This document shows, piece after piece, positions 25,468 through 35,562 of a stretch of 64,000 nucleotides of DNA. Made by a program: the position numbers and the translations under genes. Positions within the stretch are counted from its first letter, which is position 1. Every line of letters starts with the position of its first letter. The notes below the pieces were generated by a model, which saw only the letters and a list, made by a program, of their open reading frames with translations, was not told where the DNA came from and did not search any database. The DNA lies in assembly GCA_964035545.1 (NCBI GenBank), contig OZ037765.1:3591001-3655000 (forward strand), read 5' to 3'. This DNA comes from Bugula neritina (taxonomy: Eukaryota > Bryozoa > Gymnolaemata > Cheilostomatida > Bugulidae).

Positions 25468-28400
25468 TTAGGTAAATGTGAGTGACTTGGTTAGGGTGGA
25501 TGTGAAACACGGAGATTGCTTCGAAAGGCTGTGGCCATTACCGTTAGAGTTGGCGCTGTATGTATAAGAGACAATTTGGTTGACTCTGGTCAGTAACTGG
25601 TGTATCTCGTGACTCTTGCCATGTCGTCTCATCACCTTGCAGAACGTCTGTATAAACCAGGATCCCTGTGAATTACTCCTCCAAGCCAAATAACCTGTAT
25701 GTACAAATAAGGCGAAATATTAATTTTACAACTGCACCTTGAGCTTATTGCTGAGAAAAAGTTAGCAGAATTCTACTAGCTTGCTTGCAAAGAGTTCTAC
25801 AATAAATATGCTTCGATTTAAATAAACTTTTACGAAAACAAATCTGGTCAAAATAATTTACACTCCTTCATACTATAGAAAAAACGCATTTAGTTAAAAC
25901 AAATCTAAGTTATAAACCAGTGGTTGAGCTAGTAATCCTTTGCTTACTGTGCAATATACTATATCTATGTTTCTATTGATTAAATTACAAGAATTGACTA
26001 CATAATTTAATCAATAGAAGCAGCTTTATTTAAAAATAATTCTTGTTGGATAATTGTGTTGGATAAATTGAAGCAAGTGGTACATACAGTCTCTGAAACT
26101 AACAGAACTAATGGACGTTGGCAAAAAACAGCAGTTGTGGCCGCTAACAATGGCACACAATAATTATAACCAGAGTCCATAGTTTATAACATGTTAGTGA
26201 AATCGATACAATACAATTGATACTTTAAAAGATGTCTTAGTTCACTATTGGTACAGATGATTACCAACAATTTAAAAGCCAATTTCTCTGTAATTTGAGA
26301 TATTACATGGTAAACAATTAATTAACATTTAGTTTTACTTTGCAATTTCATAAGCCCACACCTATATTTAAACTGAAATAAATATTGCTTTAATGTTACA
26401 AAACTATGCAGATCTAGTTTTTTGTATTGAAAAAGTTGAATTAAACAAATATGTTAGCCACATTGTGCATATTTATGTTGCGGCAACATTGTCGAGCAGC
26501 ATTAAAGAACTGGTTCACTTGCATTTGGTTTGTAGGAAGCAAACCTCCTACAAATAGATACAAATCTACCTTCAACAGTAGAGTAGGCAGTTAAAATGTC
26601 AGATTCTTTAGCAATGTAGTATTGTTTCTTCATGTTGTAGCTGGTGGGCACGGGTGCATCACACGACACTTTATGACCCACATCTGTGTCTTTTCCTCGG
26701 CAAGCCTAAACCATAAATTTGCAGGTTTTACAGCTACATTTCATTCGTTAAAAATATATTTTTTTAAATGCTGGTTTAAAAACTTTCCCCAGATAAAACT
26801 CATATATGTGCATCCGAACAAAAGTACAACTTTCTTTAATGAAATTGGCGAGATAGAAGCGAAAAACATGAGGTTTTATACCTGAATAACAAAAATTTTT
26901 GGTTTTCCAGCCAAACCGCTTGACTCTCTAAAAGGAGCAAATAATTTACTGGAAGGCATGACCCGGTCTGTTCCATAGATTCCATCAGAATCGCCATGTG
27001 ATAAAATTGCTACCATTACGCCGTCCATACTTTTCAGATCAGTTCGACTGGCAACTGAAATCAATAGCAACTGGGAGAATAAAAATAAGCAAGATAATGA
27101 GAGCCTATGTTTAGTGATAAACCGCGTATTATAACTTATACAACTATACCCAGGATATACATAAGATACATGGAGATGTACACAAAGGGGCAGATGATGA
27201 GTCACTGCAACTAATGTAGTCCAATTTCCAATGTAATCAATAAGTGAAGGCATGTTTCACTACAATTATTCCAATATTTTATTATCCCGATTCTAATAAA
27301 TGTTACGGGTTTCCCGATTAGATTATCAACACTTGGTGAGACATCAAACCTGTAGATAGAAAACCGCACATATGTTCAGCAGTTAAATCTCTTTCTATAA
27401 TAACTTCTTCAAATCCCAAATAAGTGAATGTCTGCTTAAGAGCTTCTTCGTCTTTTCTAGACCCAGTTCTGTCAGGTAGCCGTAAGCCAGAATCAAATTT
27501 TTCATTGTTTATTATTATGGCCACACCTCTTCGACTGTAATATAAAGCAGATCACCAATAATTATTCCATGAAGTGCAAAATAACTTTACAAAACATACT
27601 TATACACCCTCTATCACAGATAATTTACAGATCTACCCAGTTTACAGCTCTAGGTAACAGCGAGGTATTGTAGAATACGCAAGAGATTCTAAAAAGATTG
27701 GCAGACTACCTATGAATATGTCCGGTACTCTAAACTATAAGCATTATACAAAAAATTGTCTCTTTGAATTTCTAGACCTGAAAAAAATCGAAAGACCATG
27801 AGTTTCCTTTTTGAATAGGAAAGATTATTGCAGGGTATGAGGGGGTGGGGGAGAGATTGTGGAATAATAACAGTGCCCCCCCCCCACCCGCAATCTACTT
27901 TTTACGGTCTGGAAACATAGACAGTTCATAGAATACAAGTAAAGAAGATTCAATGCGTATATGATGAGGCACTTGAAAAAAATCATAAAAATAATACATA
28001 ATGATAAGCTTCTAGATGAAAAAATATTTAGAAGAACTGGCCCAGAGCGAATAAAGATAGTGAATATAACCTGAAATGTACTGGATATATAGATTAAATA
28101 GATGCAGGTAGAATATTTAGGCAGCTTCTGATTTCGGGAATAATGAATAGGAGACACCAATATCTTAGATTGAAAGATGAAGTAGAGAGATGTTAGACCA
28201 GATGGCTGCAGCTTGAGACCCACCATGTTTTGAAAATTGCAACACACAAGAACTGCACTATTAAAGCACAGTGGTGAAATCATTCAGTGTAATCTTGTTC
28301 AAATGAACCATTACTTCAAAGTATTCAACAGAAAAATACACTTTCATTTGTTTTTAGATTTTTTTTAGTAAACACCAACATTATTATAAAACAAGGAATT

Positions 28401-28782
28401 GTAGTAAAAAATACAGGTCAATTTTCATAACACTAAAATTCCTCTAAAACATCAAACGTACTTCAACATATTATACGTATAGTCATAGTGATAATATTTA
28501 GGTTATTGTATCAATATTACGAACTTTACAATTAAATCCATAATAATTATAGTCATAGCCAATTTAAAGCAACGAGCACAACTGCACAAACACAAGTTAC
28601 CTGTTAGCCATATCATAAGCAAAATCTTTCTCTAAAAGGTCTTCATAATTATCTAGAAATGGTTGAACATGAGTGATGGGCGTAGGGGAGCTGGAGGGGT
28701 AATATATCTCGGCATCAGATTCAATGCGATCTTCTAATCCACCACTTGTATCCATTTCAGAGGCTGGCGTCATGGTTGCCAT
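25468..28782 (-). CDS. Caspase A: active effector-type caspase, 5 exons
   Basis: Cysteine protease of apoptosis, caspase-3/7-like in size and layout. Exons: 28782-28601, 27534-27350, 27054-26882, 26705-26570, 25694-25468; phases 2,1,0,1; 300 aa. The short N-terminus (about 60 aa) has no CARD or DED. p20 shows GVAIIINNEKFD, the S1 Arg in DRTGSRKDEEAL, catalytic His142 (ILSHGD) and catalytic Cys182 (VIQ|ACRG across the exon 3/4 junction). p10 shows YSTVEGYLAWRS, with the second S1 Arg, then GSWFIQTFCKV and C-terminal STLTKSLTF. The intersubunit linker is short; SCDA is a possible cleavage point. All catalytic residues are present. It is the downstream member of a three-gene tandem array, and the LTR retrotransposon begins 427 bp upstream of its start codon. 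Confidence 0.92.
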
Positions 28783-29208
28783 TTCGAATATGTGTTGAAT
28801 GTTCCTTGACTAGGTACTTTCACTTTGACAGACTTTTACAGATACACGAAAGTGGGGGTTGGGACTCTCTAAAACCTGAATGTCTTAGGCTTATAGTGAT
28901 ACTAATAGCTATTGTATATTAATTTTGAAATAATTACCATAAATAAATACAATTCTAAATGGTTATAAAGTGATAAACAGATAATCATAGAACTATGCTT
29001 ATGCAGTTGACTTTGAGTTACACTATAAATTATAGCTTATAATTAATACATGATAGTGATTGTAATTGTTGCAATTTTGCAGCTGTAGATTCAATATTCA
29101 ATGTTTATAGTTAATTTATATTTCAACTTTTTTATAATAATATTCATAAACGAAAACTTGAAGTGATTATAATAATCATTTTACGACATTGATGCATAAT
29201 ATAAATAT
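28783..29208. promoter_or_regulatory. Caspase A upstream region up to the LTR insertion
   Basis: 426 bp, AT-rich, between the caspase A start and the 5' LTR; it probably holds the caspase A promoter and 5' UTR. No distinct motif is seen. Confidence 0.4.
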
Positions 29209-29474
29209 TGTAATGGATTTTAACGCTCTAGTAATTATATCGCGTCACTATTATAATGGACTTAGCGTAACTTTGTAAATACTGTAAATGCTGTAATTAT
29301 AGCTAAGCTCCTTGCGTAGCTTTCTAATGCCTCAAATATTGTAATTATAACTAAGCTTAGTGTAGTAAATAGCGTAATGATTGTGAATTGCCCTTCCTAT
29401 TATTTTTGTTGTTTACTGTAATAGTTTTTGTGAGTTGTATTCCCTCGCACTCGTTTTCTTTTTATTATATGTAA

Positions 29475-29593
29475 GCCGAGACTCGTGCGAAGTCGGAGAC
29501 CGAAGACACGATGTCGGAGGGACCTGCCCGAGATCGGGCAGTACTCCCTCCGATGTCGGTCGGCGGAACCCCGACGTTCGCACGAGTTTCGGC
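29475..29593. other. Long GC-rich hairpin in the LTR U3
   Basis: Nested inverted repeats: outer arms GCCGAGACTCGTGCGAAG and CTTCGCACGAG-like, inner arms TCGGAGGGA..CTGCCCG and CGGGCAG..TCCCTCCGA. The whole stretch folds on itself about 28 bp upstream of the TATA box. It recurs at 35829-35947 in the 3' LTR. Confidence 0.85.
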
Positions 29594-29620
29594 CCCTCAT
29601 TAGTGGCGGGAATTCCCCCC

Positions 29621-29627
29621 TATATAA
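29621..29627 (+). promoter_or_regulatory. LTR TATA box
   Basis: TATATAAG follows a C-rich run, with a polyadenylation signal 65 bp further on (AATAAA, 29686-29691). The order TATA, then AATAAA, is typical of an LTR U3-R. Confidence 0.75.
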
Positions 29628-29789
29628 GTGCGAAGCTTTTCAAAGTTAATTCATTCTTGTACTGGAGCTCGAAGCAGTCAGAAGAAATAAATACTCATAG
29701 ATTCATTTTAATCAAGACTCTTTATTTCTCTCACAATAACTGGCATGCAGACTACTAGTCTATTCTTATAATCCACAAAATCACAACAT

Positions 29790-29808
29790 TGGTGGCAGCA
29801 GTGGGATT
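29790..29808 (+). other. Primer binding site, tRNA-Leu type
   Basis: TGGTGGCAGCAGTGGGATT begins 1 nt after the 5' LTR. Its reverse complement matches the 3' end of animal tRNA-Leu (AATCCCAC-GCTGCCA + CCA) with one difference from the human sequence as I recall it. Confidence 0.75.
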
Positions 29809-29860
29809 AGAATAGACTAGTACGACAAGCAGCCATTAGAGAGAAAGAAAGAACAGCACA

Positions 29861-30784
29861 ATGGGGGACGAAGAAGAAGAAGTCATGGTAGAAGGAGAAG
29901 AAGAAGGAGAAGGGGACCGTCTCACCATGGAGACTCTCATCGCAGCCCTCCGGGAGGTCAGCAAGGCCGGGCAGGCAGCACCTGGAGACAGGTATCGCCT
30001 GAGGCCCCCGATTTTCGGAGGCGATGGGGACATAGAGCAATTCATCAGGGAGTTTGAAGAGGTAGCCACCCTCGCCGAATGGCCGGCACCGGTGCGCCTT
30101 CTTCACCTCCGTACCTGTCTGACAGGTCAGGCAAAGAGTTATGCTCTGGGACCCAATACAGCGCACATCTTTCAGGCCCTCAGGTCGCGTTTCGGGCTAA
30201 CCGCCCGCGCCGCCAGGGACAGATTGCGCACCATACGCCGAGACCGGAAGACCTCACTCCAAGACCATGCGAACGCTATTGAGGCACTAGTACCAGTAGC
30301 CCATAGCGACGACACACCGGCAGCACAAAGAGGTGCTGTGTATGAAGCTTTCTTCCACACAATCAATAACCCTGGACTACAGCGTTATTACTTGGCAGCC
30401 AAGGTCACCACTATAGAGGAAGCCTTAGCCCTGGGCAAGGCTTACTACCAAGTGGAGGGACCTCAATGTGCGGATTTCACCGCTTGTCAGATTGAGGAAC
30501 GACCCGAAGTCGCTAAGCCGGATCAGCCAAACCCACAGGCCGTGGCGGCTGCTACTACTTCGTCACCTGACCAGATGACCATGCTGATGGACATGGTAAA
30601 GGGATTGCAGGCAGAGATGAAACAGATGCAGAGAGAACAGGCTGATAAACGAAACCCCCGACCCCGGGGTGAACCAGCCGGTACTACCCACCTCACCTGC
30701 TGGGGGTGTGGTGCCAGGGGACATGTACGAAGGCAATGCCCTCACGGAAGAAGGATGCCTTTAAACACCCGGGGCTCGCGGTAA
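29861..30784 (+). CDS. gag: Retrotransposon Gag
   Basis: 307-aa capsid/nucleocapsid protein. Acidic N-terminus (runs of Glu), then a Ty3-type capsid region (FGGDGDIEQFIREFEEVA, YALG...LRSRFGLT). A CCHC zinc knuckle (C280-X2-C283-X4-H288-X4-C293, CWGCGARGHVRRQC) follows near the C-terminus. The ATG at 29861 is the first in frame after the PBS. The last codons overlap pol, and the slippery heptamer lies seven codons before the gag stop. Confidence 0.93.
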   Translation: MGDEEEEVMVEGEEEGEGDRLTMETLIAALREVSKAGQAAPGDRYRLRPPIFGGDGDIEQFIREFEEVATLAEWPAPVRLLHLRTCLTGQAKSYALGPNTAHIFQALRSRFGLTARAARDRLRTIRRDRKTSLQDHANAIEALVPVAHSDDTPAAQRGAVYEAFFHTINNPGLQRYYLAAKVTTIEEALALGKAYYQVEGPQCADFTACQIEERPEVAKPDQPNPQAVAAATTSSPDQMTMLMDMVKGLQAEMKQMQREQADKRNPRPRGEPAGTTHLTCWGCGARGHVRRQCPHGRRMPLNTRGSR

Positions 30785-33700
30785 CCTCCGCCAACCGTGA
30801 GCCACCAGCCAACCCCATCCGGGAAGAAATGACCCAAGGAGCCTCTTCCAGGCCAGCCGAGGCTGCGTGGGGACGTCGGAGACCCCAAGGTCTGCCCGAC
30901 TCTCCAACCCAGCCACCTACGACCCGGATGGGACTCCTAGATGCAGGATGGCAGGCACCTCGGAGATCTCGGAGACCGCAAGGTTTACCCGATCCTCCGG
31001 CCTGGCCACTCCAAAACCGGTTCGCGGGGTTGCCCGAAGAGGCTATGGAGGAAGAATCAGCTTACTCGCAAGAGTATCCCAAGCTACCCTCCCAGCCTCA
31101 GAAAACCCCCGTTGTCTGTAAGACGAAGAGGAGGCCCGCTGTAAGGACCCAAGAGGTGTCCCCCCCAGAGACTGACCGACCCAGGAGCACCCAGCCGTAT
31201 GGAAGCAGCTACTTCCTGCCCGGAAAAATTTCGGGTAAAGCTGCCACCTTCCTGCTGGACACAGGGTGCACTACAAACCTGCTAAGTCGGCGTCTCTTCG
31301 ACACCCTTGGCGCCCGAGAGCGGGCGAGCCTCGAGCCATACGAAGGAGCACACGGTACGTTGGCGGACGGATCGTGTATCCCCTTCTACGGCATTATCAC
31401 ACTACCTGGACGAGTCCGTGATCAAGTAATTCACGAGACGTTCATTGTCAGCCACCTGAAGGAAGACGCCATTCTGGGAATGCCCTTTCTGGAGAAACAC
31501 CAGTGTCACATAGATTTCCAGAAGTCGGCGGTGGTGATGGCTGGGAAGGAACTTGCCTGTGTGGACAAGTTTGGTAGGCCCTTGGTGGGCGGAGTCCAGG
31601 TAGTGCAGGACTGCACGATTCCAGGGAGATCCCAGGTTACTCTCCGATGCAGGGTCAACTGCAAGGAGATCGCCGCACTGGGGGTGGTGGAGGGAACGCA
31701 CGGAGCAATTCGACTGGCAAACAGCCTAAATCGGCTGGACTGTCGAAGAGAGCTCCTCGTGCAATGCATCAACCCCTTTGCGGAATCGGTCCGATTATCG
31801 GCTGGTGCACTGGTGGGGAAGTACCACTCCATCCATGAGGCGGATGTGGGTCCGGCACTGGAAACAGTGACCGACACCCAGGGAAACCCCCCTCACAACC
31901 ACCGAGAAGCGGTCCCGGAGCATGTGGCTGGCTTGTACAGTGGAGCGTGTGGAAACTGTACGAGTAGTACTGAACGCCAAACACTGGCTCAACTACTCGC
32001 GGAGTACAGTGATGTCTTCAGCCGTGGTGATGAAGATATGGGGCTGACTAAGGTTATCTCCCACGAGATACCCCTGGCAGCTGGCACCACTCCCATCAGG
32101 CAGCCAACCCGACGTCTGGGCCCGGAGAAGGAGAAGGAGGTGAGCCGGCAGGTGCAAGATCTTCTCGACCGGGATCTGATTGAGCCTGCCCACGGTGCGT
32201 GGAGCTCTCCAGTAGTCCTGGTCAAGAAGAAGGATGGTAGCTGGAGGTTCTGTGTGGACTACCGCAGACTCAACAGCGTTACCATCCAGGACGCTTACCC
32301 CCTCCCGCGGATAGATGAGTCTCTGGATGCCCTCGCGGGTAGCAAGTACTTCAGTACTCTGGATCTGCTTAGCGGGTACTGGCAAGTACCCCTCAGTCCT
32401 GATGCTCAGGACAAAGCAGCATTCATTACCCGCGATGGGCTCTGGAAGTGGAAAGTACTGCCGTTTGGACTTACGTCCGCCCCGGCAACTTTCCAAAGAC
32501 TCATGGAGCAGGTCCTCAGTGGGTTACACTGGAAGACCCTCCTAATCTATCTGGATGACGTCATTGTCATCTCCCCAGACTTTACGACTCATGTCAGTCG
32601 TCTGCGGGAGGTCTTTGACCGACTCCGGGCTGCTGGACTGAAGTTGAAGCCCTCCAAGTGTGCACTCCTACAGCAAGAAGTCACGTACCTGGGCCATGTG
32701 GTTGGCCGTGACGGGGTCGCTACCGATCCGGAGAAGGTACAGGCTGTGAAGGAGTGGGCCGTCCCCCGGGACCTCTCTGAATTGCGGGCATTCCTGGGCC
32801 TGGTAGGGTACTACAGGCAGTACGTACCCGGGTTTGCAGGGGTGGCTCAGCCTTTGAATCGGCTAACCGCCAAGGGAGTCCGGTGGCAGTGGACACAGGA
32901 GGAGCAGCAGGCATTCGACCACCTCAAACAACGGCTAATGGAGGCGCCGATTCTGGCGTATCCTGATCCAGCCAAAGAGTACATCCTGGACACCGACGCC
33001 AGCGACCACAGTGTGGGAGCTGTTCTGTCTCAAGTCCAGGGTGGAAGTGAGGTGGTCGTGGCTTACTACAGCAAGACTCTCGCGGCCGCCGAGAAAAACT
33101 ACTGCACCACTAGGAAGGAACTCCTAGCAGTAGTCAAGGCGGTCAAGCACTTTCGGCCATATCTGTATGGAAGAACGTTCCGGTTGCGAACAGACCATGC
33201 ATCACTGATATGGTTGTGTAAACGTGCAGAGCCCTCGAGTCAGGTGGCTCGTTGGTTAGAGATTCTTGCTGAGTTTTCCTACCGGATAGAGCACCGTGCC
33301 GGCAGGAAGCACGGGAACGCTGATGGCATGAGTCGCCGACTGGTAGAGAACTGCAAGCAATGCCTGCACATCGAAAGACGTGATGGGGGACCTGCCCGCC
33401 TTGACGTCGAGGCACAGTTGGGGGACGGCAACGTCTATCGTTGGGAGCACGGCCATCTTCGGCCTGAAACCCACTCAGACGACGTCCAGGCACTCCGTGC
33501 TAACCCCACACTGTACCAGAACGTCAAGGAGCTGTGTCGACTGCAAGAAACACTCCCTGGATCAGTAGCTGACATCTTCCGAGCCAAGAAAGAAGGCAGA
33601 CGGCCCTCGGAGGAACAGCAACGGCAGGGGGACGCTGAGTTTCAGTTCTTCTGCCGCCGCTGGAATTCTCTCCAGATTCGTTCAGACGGTCTCCTGACGA

Positions 33701-35460
33701 TGACACTCGCAGCAGACAACCGGCAACAGGAGAGGGATCGCGTCGTATGCCCACGCGCTCTCCGTCGGGAAATCATCTGGGACACCCACAAACAGGCCCA
33801 TGCGGGAGCCAGTCGGGTCATCAGATGCCTGCAGATGCGATGGTATTGGCCCGGAATGACCAGGGATGTGCGACTGAGAATTCGGCATTGTGAAGTCTGT
33901 CAGGCCAGCAAACACGGGCGCCCCACCGAGACCACGGGTCGGCGCCGGCTGTACGCCGGCCGACCCTGGCAGGTCGTAGCCATAGACCTCGTGGGACCAA
34001 TGCCCACCACAGAAAAGGGGAATTCCTGGATTTTGGTCTTGACGGACCATTTTACAAGGTGGGCGGACGCCCTGGCTATTCCCAATGCATCGGCACCCAC
34101 GGTGGCTCGGACCTTGGATCAAAACGTGTTCTGCTACTTCGGCCTACCCGAACAGATACACTCTGACCAAGGTGCCCAATTTCAGTCACAACTGTTAAAG
34201 GACCTTTGCCAAGTATGGGGGGTGAATCAGAGCCGAACTACCCCGTACCACCCTCAAGGAAATGGAGTGGTAGAGAGGAATAACCGGATGCTGGGTGATG
34301 CACTCCGGAGTCTTTTGTTGGGGAGGAGCCAAGAAGAGTGGGACACCATGCTACCACAGATCATGCGGGCCTATCGAAGCACCCCTCACTCCAGTACACA
34401 AGAGACACCTAATTTGTTGATGTTGGGCCGTGAAACTAGGGTGCCGGAGCACCTTGCTTACCATATCCCGACCCCCGAATTTCCAGTACACGAGTACGTG
34501 GGGAAGTTGGTAGAGACCATGAGAAGAGCCCACGACGCTCTGAGAGAGAAGCAGTGGACGGTACGGACAGACGACTCCGAGGAGCCTCCGCTATACCGGG
34601 AAGGGGACTGGGTGTGGATGATCAGTTACAGGAGGCGGCGCGGACAATCGGCTAAATTACAGCCTAAGTTCGTAGGCCCCTACTGCGTGGTAGAGGTTTT
34701 ACCCAACCATACATACCGTGTGGAGCGCTCTGGACAGATATCTGTCCAAAACGAGCAACGGCTAAAACCCTACCATGGAAGCCCAGAAGCTGCGGGACAG
34801 GCACCACCACTATTAGAGCCGGCCCGCCAACCCATATCCCGTGGGAGAAGGAACCAACCCAGAGACTGGGAAATTTTTATTCGTAATCCCGAGGAGCCCG
34901 ACAATAGCCCAAGACCTCCGCCACAAAACCCACCCTCGGTTCCTCCTACTCCGGATCCACTCCTTAGGCCCACACAGATAGAGGACCTCTCACCGCCGCC
35001 AGATAACCCAGGACCAGTCACATCACCCGAAAACCGGGAGGAAGTACCTCCCATACACGACACTCCAGACCGGCCAGATACCTCAGTCTCCAACACCTTG
35101 GAGAGAGCCAGAAGAGACAGGAAACCCCCCAAGTACTTGGCTGATTATCACGTAGGGCGTTTGACTGGCCCCCAGTCATCGAGTTGTTCACCCAGTACGG
35201 GTAAAGACTCCAAGCCTCGAATGCAGAGTAGCCCTGAAAGTGCAGGACAACTTCAGGTACAGCAACTCGCAAACCAGCCCAGACACATAGTAGACGGCCA
35301 CCCACCTAGTGTTAGCCCAAGTGGACGACGGCGCCCTAGACCTACCGATGGCCTTGACCTCACCCAGAGAAGTGACTTAGACGAAAGAATTCAGGCCTTA
35401 TCCTGCCACCTCGATCAATGCACAAGGGAGATAGAGAGCCTGATACGCCGAATCCGATGA
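30706..35460 (+). CDS. pol: Retrotransposon Pol (PR-RT-RNaseH-IN)
   Basis: An uninterrupted 1584-codon frame, -1 relative to gag; it is probably entered at the heptamer 30760-30766, so the first ~18 codons are not used. Domains by codon from 30706: aspartic protease LLDTG (D about 185); reverse transcriptase about 455-680 with YLDD at about 615; RNase H with DTDAS (about 762) and TDHASL; integrase with an HHCC zinc region, then D1094 (VAIDLVGP), D1154 (HSDQGAQF) and E1190 (VVERNNR), a D,D-35-E spacing; GPY/F module near 1322 (FVGPYCVVE). A long Pro-rich tail ends at 35460 with no chromodomain. All catalytic residues are present, so the element may be competent. Confidence 0.95.
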   Translation: MWCQGTCTKAMPSRKKDAFKHPGLAVTSANREPPANPIREEMTQGASSRPAEAAWGRRRPQGLPDSPTQPPTTRMGLLDAGWQAPRRSRRPQGLPDPPAWPLQNRFAGLPEEAMEEESAYSQEYPKLPSQPQKTPVVCKTKRRPAVRTQEVSPPETDRPRSTQPYGSSYFLPGKISGKAATFLLDTGCTTNLLSRRLFDTLGARERASLEPYEGAHGTLADGSCIPFYGIITLPGRVRDQVIHETFIVSHLKEDAILGMPFLEKHQCHIDFQKSAVVMAGKELACVDKFGRPLVGGVQVVQDCTIPGRSQVTLRCRVNCKEIAALGVVEGTHGAIRLANSLNRLDCRRELLVQCINPFAESVRLSAGALVGKYHSIHEADVGPALETVTDTQGNPPHNHREAVPEHVAGLYSGACGNCTSSTERQTLAQLLAEYSDVFSRGDEDMGLTKVISHEIPLAAGTTPIRQPTRRLGPEKEKEVSRQVQDLLDRDLIEPAHGAWSSPVVLVKKKDGSWRFCVDYRRLNSVTIQDAYPLPRIDESLDALAGSKYFSTLDLLSGYWQVPLSPDAQDKAAFITRDGLWKWKVLPFGLTSAPATFQRLMEQVLSGLHWKTLLIYLDDVIVISPDFTTHVSRLREVFDRLRAAGLKLKPSKCALLQQEVTYLGHVVGRDGVATDPEKVQAVKEWAVPRDLSELRAFLGLVGYYRQYVPGFAGVAQPLNRLTAKGVRWQWTQEEQQAFDHLKQRLMEAPILAYPDPAKEYILDTDASDHSVGAVLSQVQGGSEVVVAYYSKTLAAAEKNYCTTRKELLAVVKAVKHFRPYLYGRTFRLRTDHASLIWLCKRAEPSSQVARWLEILAEFSYRIEHRAGRKHGNADGMSRRLVENCKQCLHIERRDGGPARLDVEAQLGDGNVYRWEHGHLRPETHSDDVQALRANPTLYQNVKELCRLQETLPGSVADIFRAKKEGRRPSEEQQRQGDAEFQFFCRRWNSLQIRSDGLLTMTLAADNRQQERDRVVCPRALRREIIWDTHKQAHAGASRVIRCLQMRWYWPGMTRDVRLRIRHCEVCQASKHGRPTETTGRRRLYAGRPWQVVAIDLVGPMPTTEKGNSWILVLTDHFTRWADALAIPNASAPTVARTLDQNVFCYFGLPEQIHSDQGAQFQSQLLKDLCQVWGVNQSRTTPYHPQGNGVVERNNRMLGDALRSLLLGRSQEEWDTMLPQIMRAYRSTPHSSTQETPNLLMLGRETRVPEHLAYHIPTPEFPVHEYVGKLVETMRRAHDALREKQWTVRTDDSEEPPLYREGDWVWMISYRRRRGQSAKLQPKFVGPYCVVEVLPNHTYRVERSGQISVQNEQRLKPYHGSPEAAGQAPPLLEPARQPISRGRRNQPRDWEIFIRNPEEPDNSPRPPPQNPPSVPPTPDPLLRPTQIEDLSPPPDNPGPVTSPENREEVPPIHDTPDRPDTSVSNTLERARRDRKPPKYLADYHVGRLTGPQSSSCSPSTGKDSKPRMQSSPESAGQLQVQQLANQPRHIVDGHPPSVSPSGRRRPRPTDGLDLTQRSDLDERIQALSCHLDQCTREIESLIRRIR
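30760..30803 (+). promoter_or_regulatory. -1 ribosomal frameshift signal (TTTAAAC + stem-loop)
   Basis: TTTAAAC at 30760-30766 lies in the correct gag phase (T TTA AAC). Six nt later a 10-bp stem forms between GGCTCGCGGT (30773-30782) and ACCGTGAGCC (30794-30803), with one G-U pair and an 11-nt loop. The pol frame is open through this point. Confidence 0.85.
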
Positions 35461-35527
35461 CTGAGACAAACAACTGCGAACCACCAGCATTCAACGCCCC
35501 GGACGGAGGCTAAATTGTTTTTCTGTT

Positions 35528-35562
35528 ATCGAAAAGGGAGATGCTTTTCGATGGGGGGAGAA
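35528..35562 (+). other. Hairpin and polypurine tract before the 3' LTR
   Basis: A perfect 9-bp inverted repeat, ATCGAAAAG (35528-35536) and CTTTTCGAT (35544-35552), sits directly before the purine run GGGGGGAGAA that abuts the 3' LTR. The purine run is the likely plus-strand primer. Confidence 0.75.

Larger units (their letters stand above)
29209..29788 (+). repeat. 5' LTR
   Basis: Begins TGTAATGG and ends CACAACA (TG..CA). It holds a TATA box at 29621 and AATAAA at 29686, which suggests U3 at about 29209-29650 and R at about 29650-29705. The 119-bp hairpin at 29475-29593 lies in U3. Confidence 0.95.

Noticed and set aside
29400-29758. 66- and 107-codon ORFs inside the LTR, repeated in the 3' LTR
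   Set aside because: They overlap the hairpin, TATA box and polyadenylation signal; identical copies reflect the LTR, not a gene.
31402-35305. Long minus-strand frames opposite pol
   Set aside because: Shadows of a GC-rich coding strand; no homology visible.
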